In this document: positions 1 through 8,157 of the stretch, piece after piece | Layout of the letters: the number at the start of each line of letters is the position of its first letter | How positions within the stretch are numbered: the stretch's first letter is position 1 | Assembly (NCBI GenBank): GCA_900316955.1 | Contig: ONEX01000015.1 | Span: 16,519-80,518, forward strand | Direction of reading: 5' to 3' | Source of the DNA: an uncultured Bacteroidales bacterium | GTDB taxonomy: Bacteria > Bacteroidota > Bacteroidia > Bacteroidales > UBA932 | Length of the DNA stretch: 64,000 nt | Position numbers and translations under genes: made by a program | The notes under the pieces: model-generated | Databases searched by the model: none | What the model saw: the letters and a program-made list of their open reading frames with translations, nothing else | What the model was told of the DNA's origin: nothing

Positions 1-1373
1 AAGGCGCCGCCCACCCAGTTGTCCATATAGGAGTTACCGGCATAGTCGAAGCCGGAGGGCAGGTTGTGGCGGGGAACCAGGATGGTCTCGTACAGGCGCG
101 GGTCACGGTCGGCGAAGATGTCGATCCCCTGCGGGTTCTTGCCGGCGCCGTAGAGGTTCTCGTACGGGAAGTTGCGGCCGTCGGCCATGCCGAAGCATTC
201 CATCAGCTCGTTGGTCGGCACGGCGCCGCCCTGGCGGAGGCAGTCGAGGGCGAAGCCTCTCCAGCCCCAGCCCCAGCCGCCGTCGGACAGGGTGAGGGTC
301 GGGTGGGCGTCGAACAGCTTCTCGTGGTTGGTCGCATCGTTGCGGTAACGGTAGCCGCGGCGGAAGGCCCGGCGGTAACCGGCCTCGTCCTGCGAAGTAG
401 GCTGGACCAGCGCGTAGTAGTTGCCGTTCGCGGCGTTGTCATTGAAGAAGTCCTCGCAGTATTGGAGGCAGCGGTTCCACAGGGAAGGATCCTCCTTGCC
501 GAACCACACGTGCTCGATGTTGGTGAACTCGGTCACCTTGTCGGCGGTGTACTCCATATAGGGCTCCTTGTTGTTGAACAGCGGGGAGGCGGCGAACATC
601 CACACCTTGGCGCGCAGGGCGCGGGCGGAGGCGCGGGTGAGGCGGCCGGACCACTGGCCCTGGTCGGCGTTGGGGATGTTCCAGATGAAGCCGGGCTCGT
701 TGATCGCGCACACGATCAGGGAGTCGATGAACTCGACGGTCTCCATCGCGGTGGCGCGGCCGGAGGTGTGGTTCTCGCCCACCTCGTAGTCCTTGCGGGC
801 AAGGCAGAGGCCGCCGAAGCTGCGGAACGCGTCAAAGTACCGGCTGGCCATGATGGTGTAGGCCTCGCCGCGGAGACGGCTCTTCTCGGTGTCGGACATG
901 TCGGGCACGCGCTCGATGTTGTTGATGATCTGCCAGCACTTGCGCACGGTCTCGTAGATGGAGACGCGGCCGCCGGCGTCGGCGTTCAGGCCGCCGGTCT
1001 TGGTGGAGTAGGAGAACTTGCCCTGGAAGTTGCCGTTCTCGGTATCCTGGGCGTCCTCGGTCAGAAGTCCCGGGTAGTAGCTCTGCTTGGGGCCGCCCCA
1101 GGAGACGTAGCAATGATAGGAGTCGGAAAGCACGTCGATCGGCGCGCCGTTCATCATGTTTCCGGACGTATAGGTGCAGTAGAGCTGGCCGTAGGCGCTC
1201 CACAGGAAGTTGCGGGTGTATTCTGCGCTCGTGAACACGGTGTCGATGTTGACGTCCACGCCCGGGGCCTTCTCGAGGAAGGCGTCACCGACGGCGAACT
1301 TGTCGACGCACGCGGAGAAGCAGAAAGCGGACGCGATGCCCAGCACCAGGATGAGATTCGATATCTTTTTCAT
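1..1373 (-). CDS. SusD-family glycan-binding lipoprotein (3' end outside window)
   Basis: This is an outer-membrane surface lipoprotein that would bind oligosaccharides and hand them to the SusC partner encoded just upstream. The start is the ATG at 1373, followed by a signal peptide with a lipobox-like end (SAFCFSAC). The mature protein then shows SusD-type sequence: helical TPR-like regions, and near the left edge the motif RLYETILVPRHNLPSG with a following GNSYMDNW, both typical of the C-terminal half of the family. About 457 codons are visible and the stop lies beyond base 1, so the protein is partial only because of the window edge. It begins 12 bp after the SusC stop, so the two are almost certainly cotranscribed. 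The substrate cannot be read from this gene alone. Confidence 0.93.
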   Translation of the reverse strand, partial: MKKISNLILVLGIASAFCFSACVDKFAVGDAFLEKAPGVDVNIDTVFTSAEYTRNFLWSAYGQLYCTYTSGNMMNGAPIDVLSDSYHCYVSWGGPKQSYYPGLLTEDAQDTENGNFQGKFSYSTKTGGLNADAGGRVSIYETVRKCWQIINNIERVPDMSDTEKSRLRGEAYTIMASRYFDAFRSFGGLCLARKDYEVGENHTSGRATAMETVEFIDSLIVCAINEPGFIWNIPNADQGQWSGRLTRASARALRAKVWMFAASPLFNNKEPYMEYTADKVTEFTNIEHVWFGKEDPSLWNRCLQYCEDFFNDNAANGNYYALVQPTSQDEAGYRRAFRRGYRYRNDATNHEKLFDAHPTLTLSDGGWGWGWRGFALDCLRQGGAVPTNELMECFGMADGRNFPYENLYGAGKNPQGIDIFADRDPRLYETILVPRHNLPSGFDYAGNSYMDNWVGGA

Positions 1374-1385
1374 ATTCGTTCCGCA

Positions 1386-4300
1386 TTAGAAGTTAACTTG
1401 CACGCCCATGTTGACGACGCGGGTCATCGGGTAGCGCACGCCGAAGTCGAGGCCGGAGCCCGGGGCTTCCGGGTCGTTGCCGTCGAACGTGGAGAAGGTC
1501 AGGAGGTTCTGGCCGGAGGCGAAGACGCGGATGTAGTTGAAGAACGGCATGAACTTGGGCTTGTTGAAGGTGTAGCCGAGCTCGACGTTCTTCAGACGGA
1601 CGTACCGGGAGTTGATCATCCACGCCTGGGAGTCGCGGTTGTTGTGCACGCGGTTGGTGAAGGAGATACGCGGCAGGGTGGCGTCCGGATTGTCGGTGGT
1701 CCAGGAGTTGTCGGCGACCCACTGGGTGAGGGCCGAGGTGTTCGTGGAACCGAACTGGTCGCGGAAGTAGCCGTTCAGGGTGCGGCTCACGTGGTCGGCG
1801 CCGGTCCACAGCATCGAGAAGTCGAGGCCCTTGTAGTGGATGCCGGTGTTCAGGGAGAACGTCAGTTCCGGGTTGTCGGTGTAGCCGATCGGGTGCTGGT
1901 CGTTCTGGTCGATGATGCCGTCGTCGTTGAGGTCCACATAGACGCAGTCGCCGTACTTGAGGGCGATGTTCTGGTCGGGCATGGGTTTGCCGTAGGCTTC
2001 CATATAGCGGTCCTCGGTGCCGGGCTGGTAGAACTCGAACAGCTCATAGCCGAAGCGCTGGCCCACCGGGTGGCCGGTGCGGCTCAGGTAGTCGTACATC
2101 GGCTTCACCTCGAGCATCTCGATGACCTGGTTGCGGGCGAAGGAGACGTTCGGGGAGATGTTGTAATGGACGTTGCCGATGCGGTCCTCCCAGTTCAGGG
2201 TGACCTCGAAGCCGTGGTTCTTCACGCGGCCCTGGTTCACGTAGCTGGAGGGCAGCGAGGTGACGGCGGAGAGGGCGTTGGCGTTGGACACGAGGATGTC
2301 CTTGCGGTCCTCCCAGAAGAAGTCCACATAGGCGTGGAGGCGGCTGAAGAAGGTGACGTCGGCGCCGACGTTGATCTTCGTCGCGGTCTCCCAGGTCACG
2401 TTCGGGTTGCCGGTGGTGAGCTCCTTGACGGCCTGCAGCCAGCCGCCGGAGGTACCGAAGTTGGCGCCGCGGTTCTGCGGGTTCACGGTGGTGGCGCCGG
2501 TGTAGAACTGCCAGGCGCCGGGCAGGTACAGGAAGCGGGCGCCGTTGGTGTTGTCGTTACCGACGATACCGTAGGAGCCGCGGAGCTTCAGGTAGGAAAT
2601 GACGTTGCTGACGGGCTGCCACCAGGGTTCCATGGACGGAATCCAACCGATGGACACGGACGGGAAGGTGCCGTAGCGCTTGCCGGGGGCGAAGTTCTCG
2701 GATCCGTTGCGGCCGATGTTGAAGTCCAGCAGGTACTTGGTGTCGTAGTCGTAGGTGACGCGGCCGACGAGGCCGACGTAGCCCTTCGGGATGGACTGGT
2801 ACAGGCTGTTGTTGGAGTCCCACGGGTAGTAGGTCTTGCTCTGGTTGTAGAGCAGGAGGGCGCCCACGTTGTGCTTGCCGAAGCGGCGGTTGTAGTTGAG
2901 GCTGGCTTCGGTGTACCAGTTGCGGCTGCCCCACTTGGCCTCGCTGTACGGGAGCGGCCAGGTGATGTTCTCCTTGCGGAGGACTTCCTTGCCGTCCACG
3001 AGGGTGGCCACATATTTCAGGCCCGTTCCGAATCCGTTCTGGCGGTTCTTGCGGGCGGTGTACTCGGAGTTGTAGGAGGCTTTCACCTTGAAGTCGAGAC
3101 CCTTGGTGAGGAAGCTCATGTCCAGCTTGTACTGGATGTCGAAGTTCAGCACGTTGGTGCTCTCGAGCTGGTATCCGAGGTTGTAGTAGTTGTCGAGGGC
3201 GTCGCGGTCGAACTGGCCGACGATGGTCTCGTCGGCGATGATGTGACGGCCTTCCTCGTCGATGCCGCTGCCGGCATAGGGCGTCGCGCCCTGCAGGTAG
3301 CGGAACAGGAAGCCTTCACCGCCACCCATCGTGTTGCGGTTCTGCATACGGCCGCCGAGGGTGAGGGACAGCTGGCTGCGCTTGGAGACATCGATATCGA
3401 GGTTCGCGCGGTAGTTCAGTCGCTGGAAATTGAAGGTCTCGTTCTTGTTGTCCGAGAAGGTCTTGAACAGGGAGTCCTGGTTCAGGAAGCCGGCGGACAC
3501 GAAATAGCGGACGCGCTCGGTACCGCCGTTCACGTTCACATTGGCCTGCTCCTGCCACGCGGCGTCGTTCATGATGTACTTGATCCAGTCCATGTTCGGG
3601 AACGTGCGGGGCATGTCGCCGAGGCGGAAGTGCTCCATGACGTCCTGGGTGAACCGGATGCCGGTGTCGGCGTACGGGGTGTAGTCGGCGATGGTCGGGG
3701 AGGCCGGCCACTGGGTCATCGGCAGCGCGTCGGTGATGGCGGTGTAGTTCCACATCTTGCCGTAGGTGTAGGAATCGGCGAAGTCGATGAACTTCGAGAT
3801 CGTCTGCACGGCGGCATTGGCGGAAGCGGTCACGGAGGCCTTGCCCACGGAACCACGCTTGGTGGTCACGAGGATGACGCCGTTCGCGCCGCGGACACCG
3901 AACACGGCGGTCGCGGACGCGTCCTTCAGGACGGAGATGCTCTCGATTTCGTTGGCATCGAGCTGCGAGAAGGAACGCTCGACGCCGTCCACGAGGACGA
4001 GCGGCTCGGCGCTGTTCAGGGATCCGACACCACGGATGCGGATCACGGGTTCATCGGCGCCCGGCATACCCGAAGGCTGCACGGCGGACACGCCCGGGAG
4101 GTTACCCTGCAGGGCGTTCGCGACGTTCGGCACCGGGGACTTCATCAGTCCCTCACCGCTCACGGCCGAAACCGCGCCGGTGATGGTCACTTTCTTCTGC
4201 TGGCCGTACGCGATGACCACGGACTCGTCCAGGGCATCGGCGTCGGTTTCCATGTTGACGGTCATCCTCGCCGTCGCCGGGATCGCCAGGGTCTTGTAGC

Positions 4301-4544
4301 CCACACACGAGAACTCGAGCGTGGCCCCCTGGGGCACGGTCAGCGAGAAGTTACCGTCCATGTCGGTAATCGTTCCGGTCGTGGTCCCTTGTATGACCAC
4401 GCCCGCTCCGATCAAACCTTCTCCCAGCTCATCCAGCACCTGGCCTTGCACGCGCAGGTTCTGGGCGAAAGACTGTCCGGGAAGCAGGAGCAGCAGCGCC
4501 GCCAGCAGTCCGAACAGCTGAGACAGTTTTCTCATTTTAATCAT
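1386..4544 (-). CDS. SusC-family TonB-dependent outer-membrane transporter
   Basis: This protein of about 1052 residues would import oligosaccharides across the outer membrane using TonB energy, paired with the SusD that follows. I chose the start MIKMRKLSQLF (ATG at 4544; MRKL at 4535 is the alternative), because it leads directly into a signal peptide ending QSFAQ. Upstream in-frame sequence is only the CCAATCAA-rich spacer and antisense of the neighbour. Domains in order: carboxypeptidase-regulatory-like domain about residues 27-105 (GQVLDELGEG, DMDGNFSL), plug domain with the SusC signature GVRGANGVILVTTKRG, then the 22-strand barrel ending in the aromatic terminus GVQVNF. The gap to the upstream barrel gene is 53 bp with no TAnnTTTG box, which suggests one transcript. 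Confidence 0.96.
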   Translation of the reverse strand: MIKMRKLSQLFGLLAALLLLLPGQSFAQNLRVQGQVLDELGEGLIGAGVVIQGTTTGTITDMDGNFSLTVPQGATLEFSCVGYKTLAIPATARMTVNMETDADALDESVVIAYGQQKKVTITGAVSAVSGEGLMKSPVPNVANALQGNLPGVSAVQPSGMPGADEPVIRIRGVGSLNSAEPLVLVDGVERSFSQLDANEIESISVLKDASATAVFGVRGANGVILVTTKRGSVGKASVTASANAAVQTISKFIDFADSYTYGKMWNYTAITDALPMTQWPASPTIADYTPYADTGIRFTQDVMEHFRLGDMPRTFPNMDWIKYIMNDAAWQEQANVNVNGGTERVRYFVSAGFLNQDSLFKTFSDNKNETFNFQRLNYRANLDIDVSKRSQLSLTLGGRMQNRNTMGGGEGFLFRYLQGATPYAGSGIDEEGRHIIADETIVGQFDRDALDNYYNLGYQLESTNVLNFDIQYKLDMSFLTKGLDFKVKASYNSEYTARKNRQNGFGTGLKYVATLVDGKEVLRKENITWPLPYSEAKWGSRNWYTEASLNYNRRFGKHNVGALLLYNQSKTYYPWDSNNSLYQSIPKGYVGLVGRVTYDYDTKYLLDFNIGRNGSENFAPGKRYGTFPSVSIGWIPSMEPWWQPVSNVISYLKLRGSYGIVGNDNTNGARFLYLPGAWQFYTGATTVNPQNRGANFGTSGGWLQAVKELTTGNPNVTWETATKINVGADVTFFSRLHAYVDFFWEDRKDILVSNANALSAVTSLPSSYVNQGRVKNHGFEVTLNWEDRIGNVHYNISPNVSFARNQVIEMLEVKPMYDYLSRTGHPVGQRFGYELFEFYQPGTEDRYMEAYGKPMPDQNIALKYGDCVYVDLNDDGIIDQNDQHPIGYTDNPELTFSLNTGIHYKGLDFSMLWTGADHVSRTLNGYFRDQFGSTNTSALTQWVADNSWTTDNPDATLPRISFTNRVHNNRDSQAWMINSRYVRLKNVELGYTFNKPKFMPFFNYIRVFASGQNLLTFSTFDGNDPEAPGSGLDFGVRYPMTRVVNMGVQVNF

Positions 4545-4597
4545 GGTTGTTGATTGATTGGTTGATTGGTTTGTATTTGGTTTGGTTGGTTTATTCC

Positions 4598-5185
4598 CTA
4601 GAACAGCCAGCGGACACCCACATTCGCGATGCCCTGCATCCCGACGCCGGCCTCCACGAAGCCGCGGAACCGCTCGCCGCCGAAGTCCACGCCGATGGGC
4701 GTCGCCTGGAAAGCGAACATGAAGTTGTCCTTGGCCTCGCCGCCATTGGTGAAGGCAAATCCCCCGCCGGCGGCCAGCTTGGAATACAGGCCCACATGCG
4801 GCCGGTTCAGCCATGCGAACTTCACCACCGGCATCACGCTCGCCACTCCCAGCTGGAACTTCCCGTTGGGCGTCTTGTTCCCGTTGCTGTCCACGGACAA
4901 GGCCGTCGCCGTCATATAGTCGCACATCGCCGCCCCGCCGAAGCCGAGCCAATTATTCACATAGTGGACATACTCCACGCCCGCCACACCGATCAGATGC
5001 GGATTCTCGAACGAAAAATGTCCGGCGGTGAACGCCGCCCCGAGCACCCCGCCCATCACATAGGCGAACTGCGGAATGGTGTACTGTCCATAGGTGATGG
5101 AAAACTCGTTCCGGTCCTTGTCATTCTTGGCAAAGACGGGCATCACAACGATAAGACACAGTAAAAGTGCAGTAAGTTTCTTCAT
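4598..5185 (-). CDS. Small outer-membrane beta-barrel protein
   Basis: A 195-residue secreted protein with a cleavable signal peptide (MKKLTALLLCLIVVMPVFA). The mature part has alternating glycine-rich and aromatic strands (VGLYSKLAAGGGFAF, FVEAGVGMQG) and ends NVGVRWLF. An aromatic last residue after alternating hydrophobics is the usual C-terminal signal of barrel proteins inserted by the BAM machinery. I do not recognise a specific family. It is the first gene of the short operon with SusC and SusD, 53 bp ahead of SusC, so it may help the same uptake system, but that is inference from position. A promoter is visible just upstream at 5219-5247. Confidence 0.8.
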   Translation of the reverse strand: MKKLTALLLCLIVVMPVFAKNDKDRNEFSITYGQYTIPQFAYVMGGVLGAAFTAGHFSFENPHLIGVAGVEYVHYVNNWLGFGGAAMCDYMTATALSVDSNGNKTPNGKFQLGVASVMPVVKFAWLNRPHVGLYSKLAAGGGFAFTNGGEAKDNFMFAFQATPIGVDFGGERFRGFVEAGVGMQGIANVGVRWLF

Positions 5186-5218
5186 GGTTGTTAGCTAGTT
5201 GGTTAAAATCCAAGCGGA

Positions 5219-5247
5219 CAAATATAATTAATATTTTGAAAAAACAA
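5219..5247 (-). promoter_or_regulatory. Bacteroidetes-type promoter of the barrel-SusC-SusD operon
   Basis: On the minus strand a TATATTTG box (bases 5219-5226) matches the TAnnTTTG -7 element, with a TTG 18 bp upstream (5245-5247) in the -33 position. The predicted leader to the ATG at 5185 is about 30 nt. Confidence 0.6.
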
Positions 5248-5347
5248 CAAGTTCCCCTACGGGGAAGCAAAAACATACAAGAAATTGTTACGAAAGTATC
5301 ATTCCCCGCGCGACATGGTACCGCCCCGCCCCAGACGTGATACTTCC

Positions 5348-5419
5348 CGTCATGCCCGACCTGTCCGCCACCGTCATGCCCGACCTGTCCGCCACCGTCA
5401 TGCCCGACCTGATCGGGCA
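5348..5419. repeat. 24-bp tandem repeat ending in a hairpin
   Basis: A 24-bp unit (starting CGTCATGCCCGACC) occurs twice in full at 5348-5371 and 5372-5395. A third copy then turns into a perfect 8-bp hairpin, ATGCCCGA / TCGGGCAT with loop CCTGA. The apparent reading frame through it (repeated QVGHDGGG on the minus strand) is low-complexity and has no start context, so I treat it as non-coding intergenic repeat DNA. Confidence 0.75.
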
Positions 5420-5443
5420 TCTGTCAATGGCTACAGAAAGAAA

Positions 5444-5474
5444 AAAGGCATCTCACATGGGCTGAGATGCCTTT
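5444..5474 (-). terminator. Intrinsic terminator, 12-bp perfect stem
   Basis: AAAGGCATCTCA (5444-5455) pairs perfectly with TGAGATGCCTTT (5463-5474) around a 7-nt loop. On the minus strand it is followed by TTTTTTCTTTCTG, so it should stop transcripts coming from the 5809-7866 gene and the foldback element, before the barrel operon promoter. Confidence 0.7.
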
Positions 5475-5599
5475 GAAGTGCAATAAAATGTCACATCGTA
5501 TGACAATGACAAAATTACGAAATAAAATGATTCCCGCAAGAATAAACCGAGAAAAAGGGAAAGATGTCGCTGTAACCCTCCACCGGGGGCCGATGCACT

Positions 5600-5773
5600 C
5601 CTGCGTCATGACGGATTTCAGCTATTCGCGTAGGCGGGAAGGCGCTTGACCGCCGAACTCGCTCAGTTAGTCCCGCAAGCGGGCCTAACTAGCGCTCAAA
5701 CAAACGGCGTCATCCCGTTCCGGGACCGCACCTTCCCGCCTGCTCACTAGCAGCTGAAATCCGAAATCCGCAG
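5600..5773. repeat. 174-bp foldback element, copy A (inverted relative to copy B)
   Basis: This copy is about 95% identical to the reverse complement of 7935-8108. It is bounded by ~22-bp imperfect terminal inverted repeats (CTGCG..ACGGATTTCAGCT and AGCTGAAATCCG..CCGCAG). Inside are nested stems: GGCGGGAAGG 5633-5642 with CCTTCCCGCC 5731-5740; TGACCGCCG 5647-5655 with CGGCGTCA 5705-5712 (one bulged base); hairpin GTTAG 5666-5670 with CTAAC 5685-5689 capped by CCCGC/GCGGG; and hairpin TCCCG 5713-5717 with CGGGA 5721-5725. It lies 35 bp past the stop of the DUF2075 gene. It could be a MITE-like element or a structured RNA. Confidence 0.85.
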
Positions 5774-5808
5774 GAGCAGACCGGCCCCGGACGAAGAGTT
5801 ACAGCTAA

Positions 5809-7866
5809 CTAAATCTCCCTCAACCCCAACTCCTTAAACAACTCATACGTTCCATCATAAAACTCTGGCAACCGGGTGGCATCGTCGGGGTTCCCTTCAG
5901 GAACGCAGATGACCATGCCTTGACGGGCGCGGGTGAGGAGGACGCGGTAGGCGTTGAGTTGGTAGGCGCGGCCTTCGGCGATGTTGATGTTTTGCCAACG
6001 GTCGGAGCGGAAGTTGAAGTGTTGCCAGCAGTGGCGGTAGGGATCGTAGCGGAAGTCGCCATCCCAAACGAGACAGGTCCAGTCGAGCTCCAGGCCTTGG
6101 ATGTCGAATTCCGTGGCGACGTCTTCCAGGAAGAGGGAAGAACGAATGTCCGTGATAGGGTTCAGGAACCAGGGAACAATATCGGCCTGGGAACGAATAT
6201 CAATAGCTAGGGGCTTCAGGCGGAAAGCTTTAGAGGAGACAAGCATTCCGTAGCGTTCTGAGCCACGCGCGTGCTCTCGGAGCCAGGCTTTGGCCTTTGC
6301 TAAGTTGCGTGTCAGGACGATGGGGTAGCGGTCTTTGATATCGTCGTAAGTCTTTCGGGCGGCAGCGATATCGAGGTCCAGGAATTGGTGGACAAACAGG
6401 GAGAGGGTTTCTGCACGATAGGATCGCTGAGATACAGCGAGGTGCAGGTCTGGACGCATGTGAACGTTGGGGTTCTCCGCGAGCAGAGCGCTGACATTTC
6501 CTTCGGCGTATTCCTTTTCCGTCAATTGGTTCGAGATGTAAATCTGCCAGTCAGGGAACTGCTGGTTAAGCGCATCGATCCACAAACCGATACCACCTTC
6601 GCCGGAGTTGATCTCCTGTCCCCCACCCACCAGGCAGACGATGGTGGCCCAGTCTTTATGCTGGTCCAGCGACCAAATGAGGAACTCACCTTCTGACATG
6701 GGGAAATCGTTCACGCCTTTCTTCCTGGCAAGCCAGGCGCTCAGATGGCGCATGTCCCACATTCGCTGCGCTTCGTCGAAAATGGCCACGTTCTCCACTT
6801 CCGCTGCGCTCTTCTCCGCAGCTTTGGAAATCTTCGCCGGATCAAGTTCTATCTGTCCATCTCGGATGGGCATCTTCAGCTTTCCGAGCATGTTATCCCG
6901 GTAGCGGTGAATGATTTGAATGAAACGGCTTACTTGGCGCTCTGCTTCTGTCTTTGTGCATCGACAGCCGCGATCCTTCTCCTTCTGAACCTTGTCTCGA
7001 GCCAAAGCTTCGGTGAGAACTTTTACAAGCGGGCCATTGCCGGAAAGATAAACCGCCAAGTCGCCTTCTTCTTGTTGAATTGCGACGTTTAAACCGACGA
7101 GTGTCTTCCCCGCGCCGGGGACTCCGGTCACAAAGCAAATGCTCTTCTGGTGGTTTTCCTTCGATTGCTTGATAATGTCCAAAATGAACGCCGTGCAGCT
7201 GTCGATTCCGGCCTTATCGGCCTCATGCTTGGTGATATCTACGACGCTGTGATTCATGTACAGCGCAGATGCCGCTTGGATGATCGTCGGGGTCGGGCTA
7301 TACCGGCTGAAGGTCCATTCGTGCGCATCCAGGGCAGGTTGCTCCGGCACTTCGTTGAGAACTCTCTGAAGGATGGACAACAGCGTTTCCGCATTACTGA
7401 ATAGCGGATAGTAGACGTGGTCATCGTAATAGCTAAAGATGGCCTGCCCCATCGAACAATCACGCTTGGGCGCCTCTGTCGCCACAAGGATTGGTACGAT
7501 AATTCGATCCCGACTCTCCTCATGGAAGTTCTTCAAATCCAGCGCATAATCCCAGACTTGCTCCTTGTCATTGACCAAGAACGCCTCCGCTCCAACCTTG
7601 AATTCAATGGCGAACACGACGCCTCTCATGAGTAGGACAACATCGACTCGTTTCCCTAGACGCGGAATGGTATACTCGAACAGAATTTGACCGTCCTCTC
7701 CCAATGCTCCCAGCGCGCTCTTCATGATATCGAACTCCTCCAACCACGCATTACGCTGATCCATGGTCAAGTCGAACTCATTCACCTGATCCATGGCCCC
7801 CAGTATAGCATCCACCGGCCGAGCAAGAAACTCGGCTACCGACTCGCTATAATAGTATCGCTGCAT
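5809..7866 (-). CDS. DUF2075 helicase with N-terminal PD-(D/E)XK-like nuclease region
   Basis: A 685-residue protein of the DUF2075 (Schlafen group 3-like) helicase family. The N-terminal ~110 residues carry D75 and E88-x-K90 (GKRVDVVLL ... AIEFKVG), the spacing of a PD-(D/E)XK nuclease core. The helicase part has Walker A GVPGAGKT at 248-255, a Walker B-like VAIFDEAQ near 335, a QEINSGEGG motif, and a C-terminal superfamily-1-like segment (LLTRARQGMVICVP). It would act on nucleic acid in the cytoplasm; a defence role is plausible for this family but unproven here. It stands alone, bracketed 35 bp and 68 bp away by inverted 174-bp foldback elements. The ATG at 7866 (MQRYYYSES) is the natural start. 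Confidence 0.85.
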   Translation of the reverse strand: MQRYYYSESVAEFLARPVDAILGAMDQVNEFDLTMDQRNAWLEEFDIMKSALGALGEDGQILFEYTIPRLGKRVDVVLLMRGVVFAIEFKVGAEAFLVNDKEQVWDYALDLKNFHEESRDRIIVPILVATEAPKRDCSMGQAIFSYYDDHVYYPLFSNAETLLSILQRVLNEVPEQPALDAHEWTFSRYSPTPTIIQAASALYMNHSVVDITKHEADKAGIDSCTAFILDIIKQSKENHQKSICFVTGVPGAGKTLVGLNVAIQQEEGDLAVYLSGNGPLVKVLTEALARDKVQKEKDRGCRCTKTEAERQVSRFIQIIHRYRDNMLGKLKMPIRDGQIELDPAKISKAAEKSAAEVENVAIFDEAQRMWDMRHLSAWLARKKGVNDFPMSEGEFLIWSLDQHKDWATIVCLVGGGQEINSGEGGIGLWIDALNQQFPDWQIYISNQLTEKEYAEGNVSALLAENPNVHMRPDLHLAVSQRSYRAETLSLFVHQFLDLDIAAARKTYDDIKDRYPIVLTRNLAKAKAWLREHARGSERYGMLVSSKAFRLKPLAIDIRSQADIVPWFLNPITDIRSSLFLEDVATEFDIQGLELDWTCLVWDGDFRYDPYRHCWQHFNFRSDRWQNINIAEGRAYQLNAYRVLLTRARQGMVICVPEGNPDDATRLPEFYDGTYELFKELGLREI

Positions 7867-7934
7867 AGGGACGTTACAGAAATAGCAAAAAAGATTGATT
7901 TCGGTAAGGTTCGCTCGTGGCGGCGGGGATGGGA

Positions 7935-8108
7935 CTGCGGAATCCGGATTTCAGCTGCTAGTGAGCAGGCGGGAAGGCCGCGGTCCCGGAACGGGATGAC
8001 GCCGTTTGTTTGAGCGCTACTTAGGCCCGCTTGCGGGACTAAGTGAGCGAGTTCGGCGTCAAGCGCCTTCCCGCCTACGCGAATAGCTGAAATCCGTCAT
8101 TCCGCAGG
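7935..8108. repeat. 174-bp foldback element, copy B
   Basis: The inverted partner of 5600-5773. In aligned orientation the two differ at about seven bases and two indels. Where copy A has GTTAG/CTAAC, copy B has CTTAG/CTAAG (8020-8024 and 8039-8043), a compensatory swap that keeps the stem. The extra C that bulges a stem in copy A is absent here, so TGACGCCG/CGGCGTCA pairs perfectly. It lies upstream of the DUF2075 gene and downstream of the DUF4143 ATPase gene, so a transcript of the latter that read on would include it. Confidence 0.85.
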
Positions 8109-8126
8109 CCCGCCCCGCCGCCCGGC

Positions 8127-8157
8127 AACCTTCCCGCCACAGTTCTCTTGCTTATGT
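8127..8157. repeat. Left copy of a ~30-bp imperfect direct repeat
   Basis: AACCTTCCCGC, then 5 bp, then TTCTCTTGC, one variable base and TATGT. The same blocks in the same order and orientation occur at 9679-9708, so the pair flanks the ATPase gene and the relic beside it. This copy ends on the stop codon of the ATPase gene. Confidence 0.6.

Noticed and set aside
66-4553. A 1495-codon open frame on the plus strand opposite SusC and SusD
   Set aside because: It is antisense to well-supported SusC and SusD genes. Its translation is rich in Val, Gly, His and Ala with no domain, as expected for the antisense of high-GC coding DNA. Similar long antisense frames at 25886-29425, 31405-34647, 36157-44028 and 59677-62691 were rejected for the same reason.
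5348-5412. CRISPR array
   Set aside because: The repeat units are directly adjacent with no spacers, and there are no cas genes.
5121-5420. Minus-strand frame with repeated QVGHDGGG
   Set aside because: It is the translation of the 24-bp intergenic tandem repeat and runs across the barrel gene promoter; there is no protein-like composition beyond the repeat.
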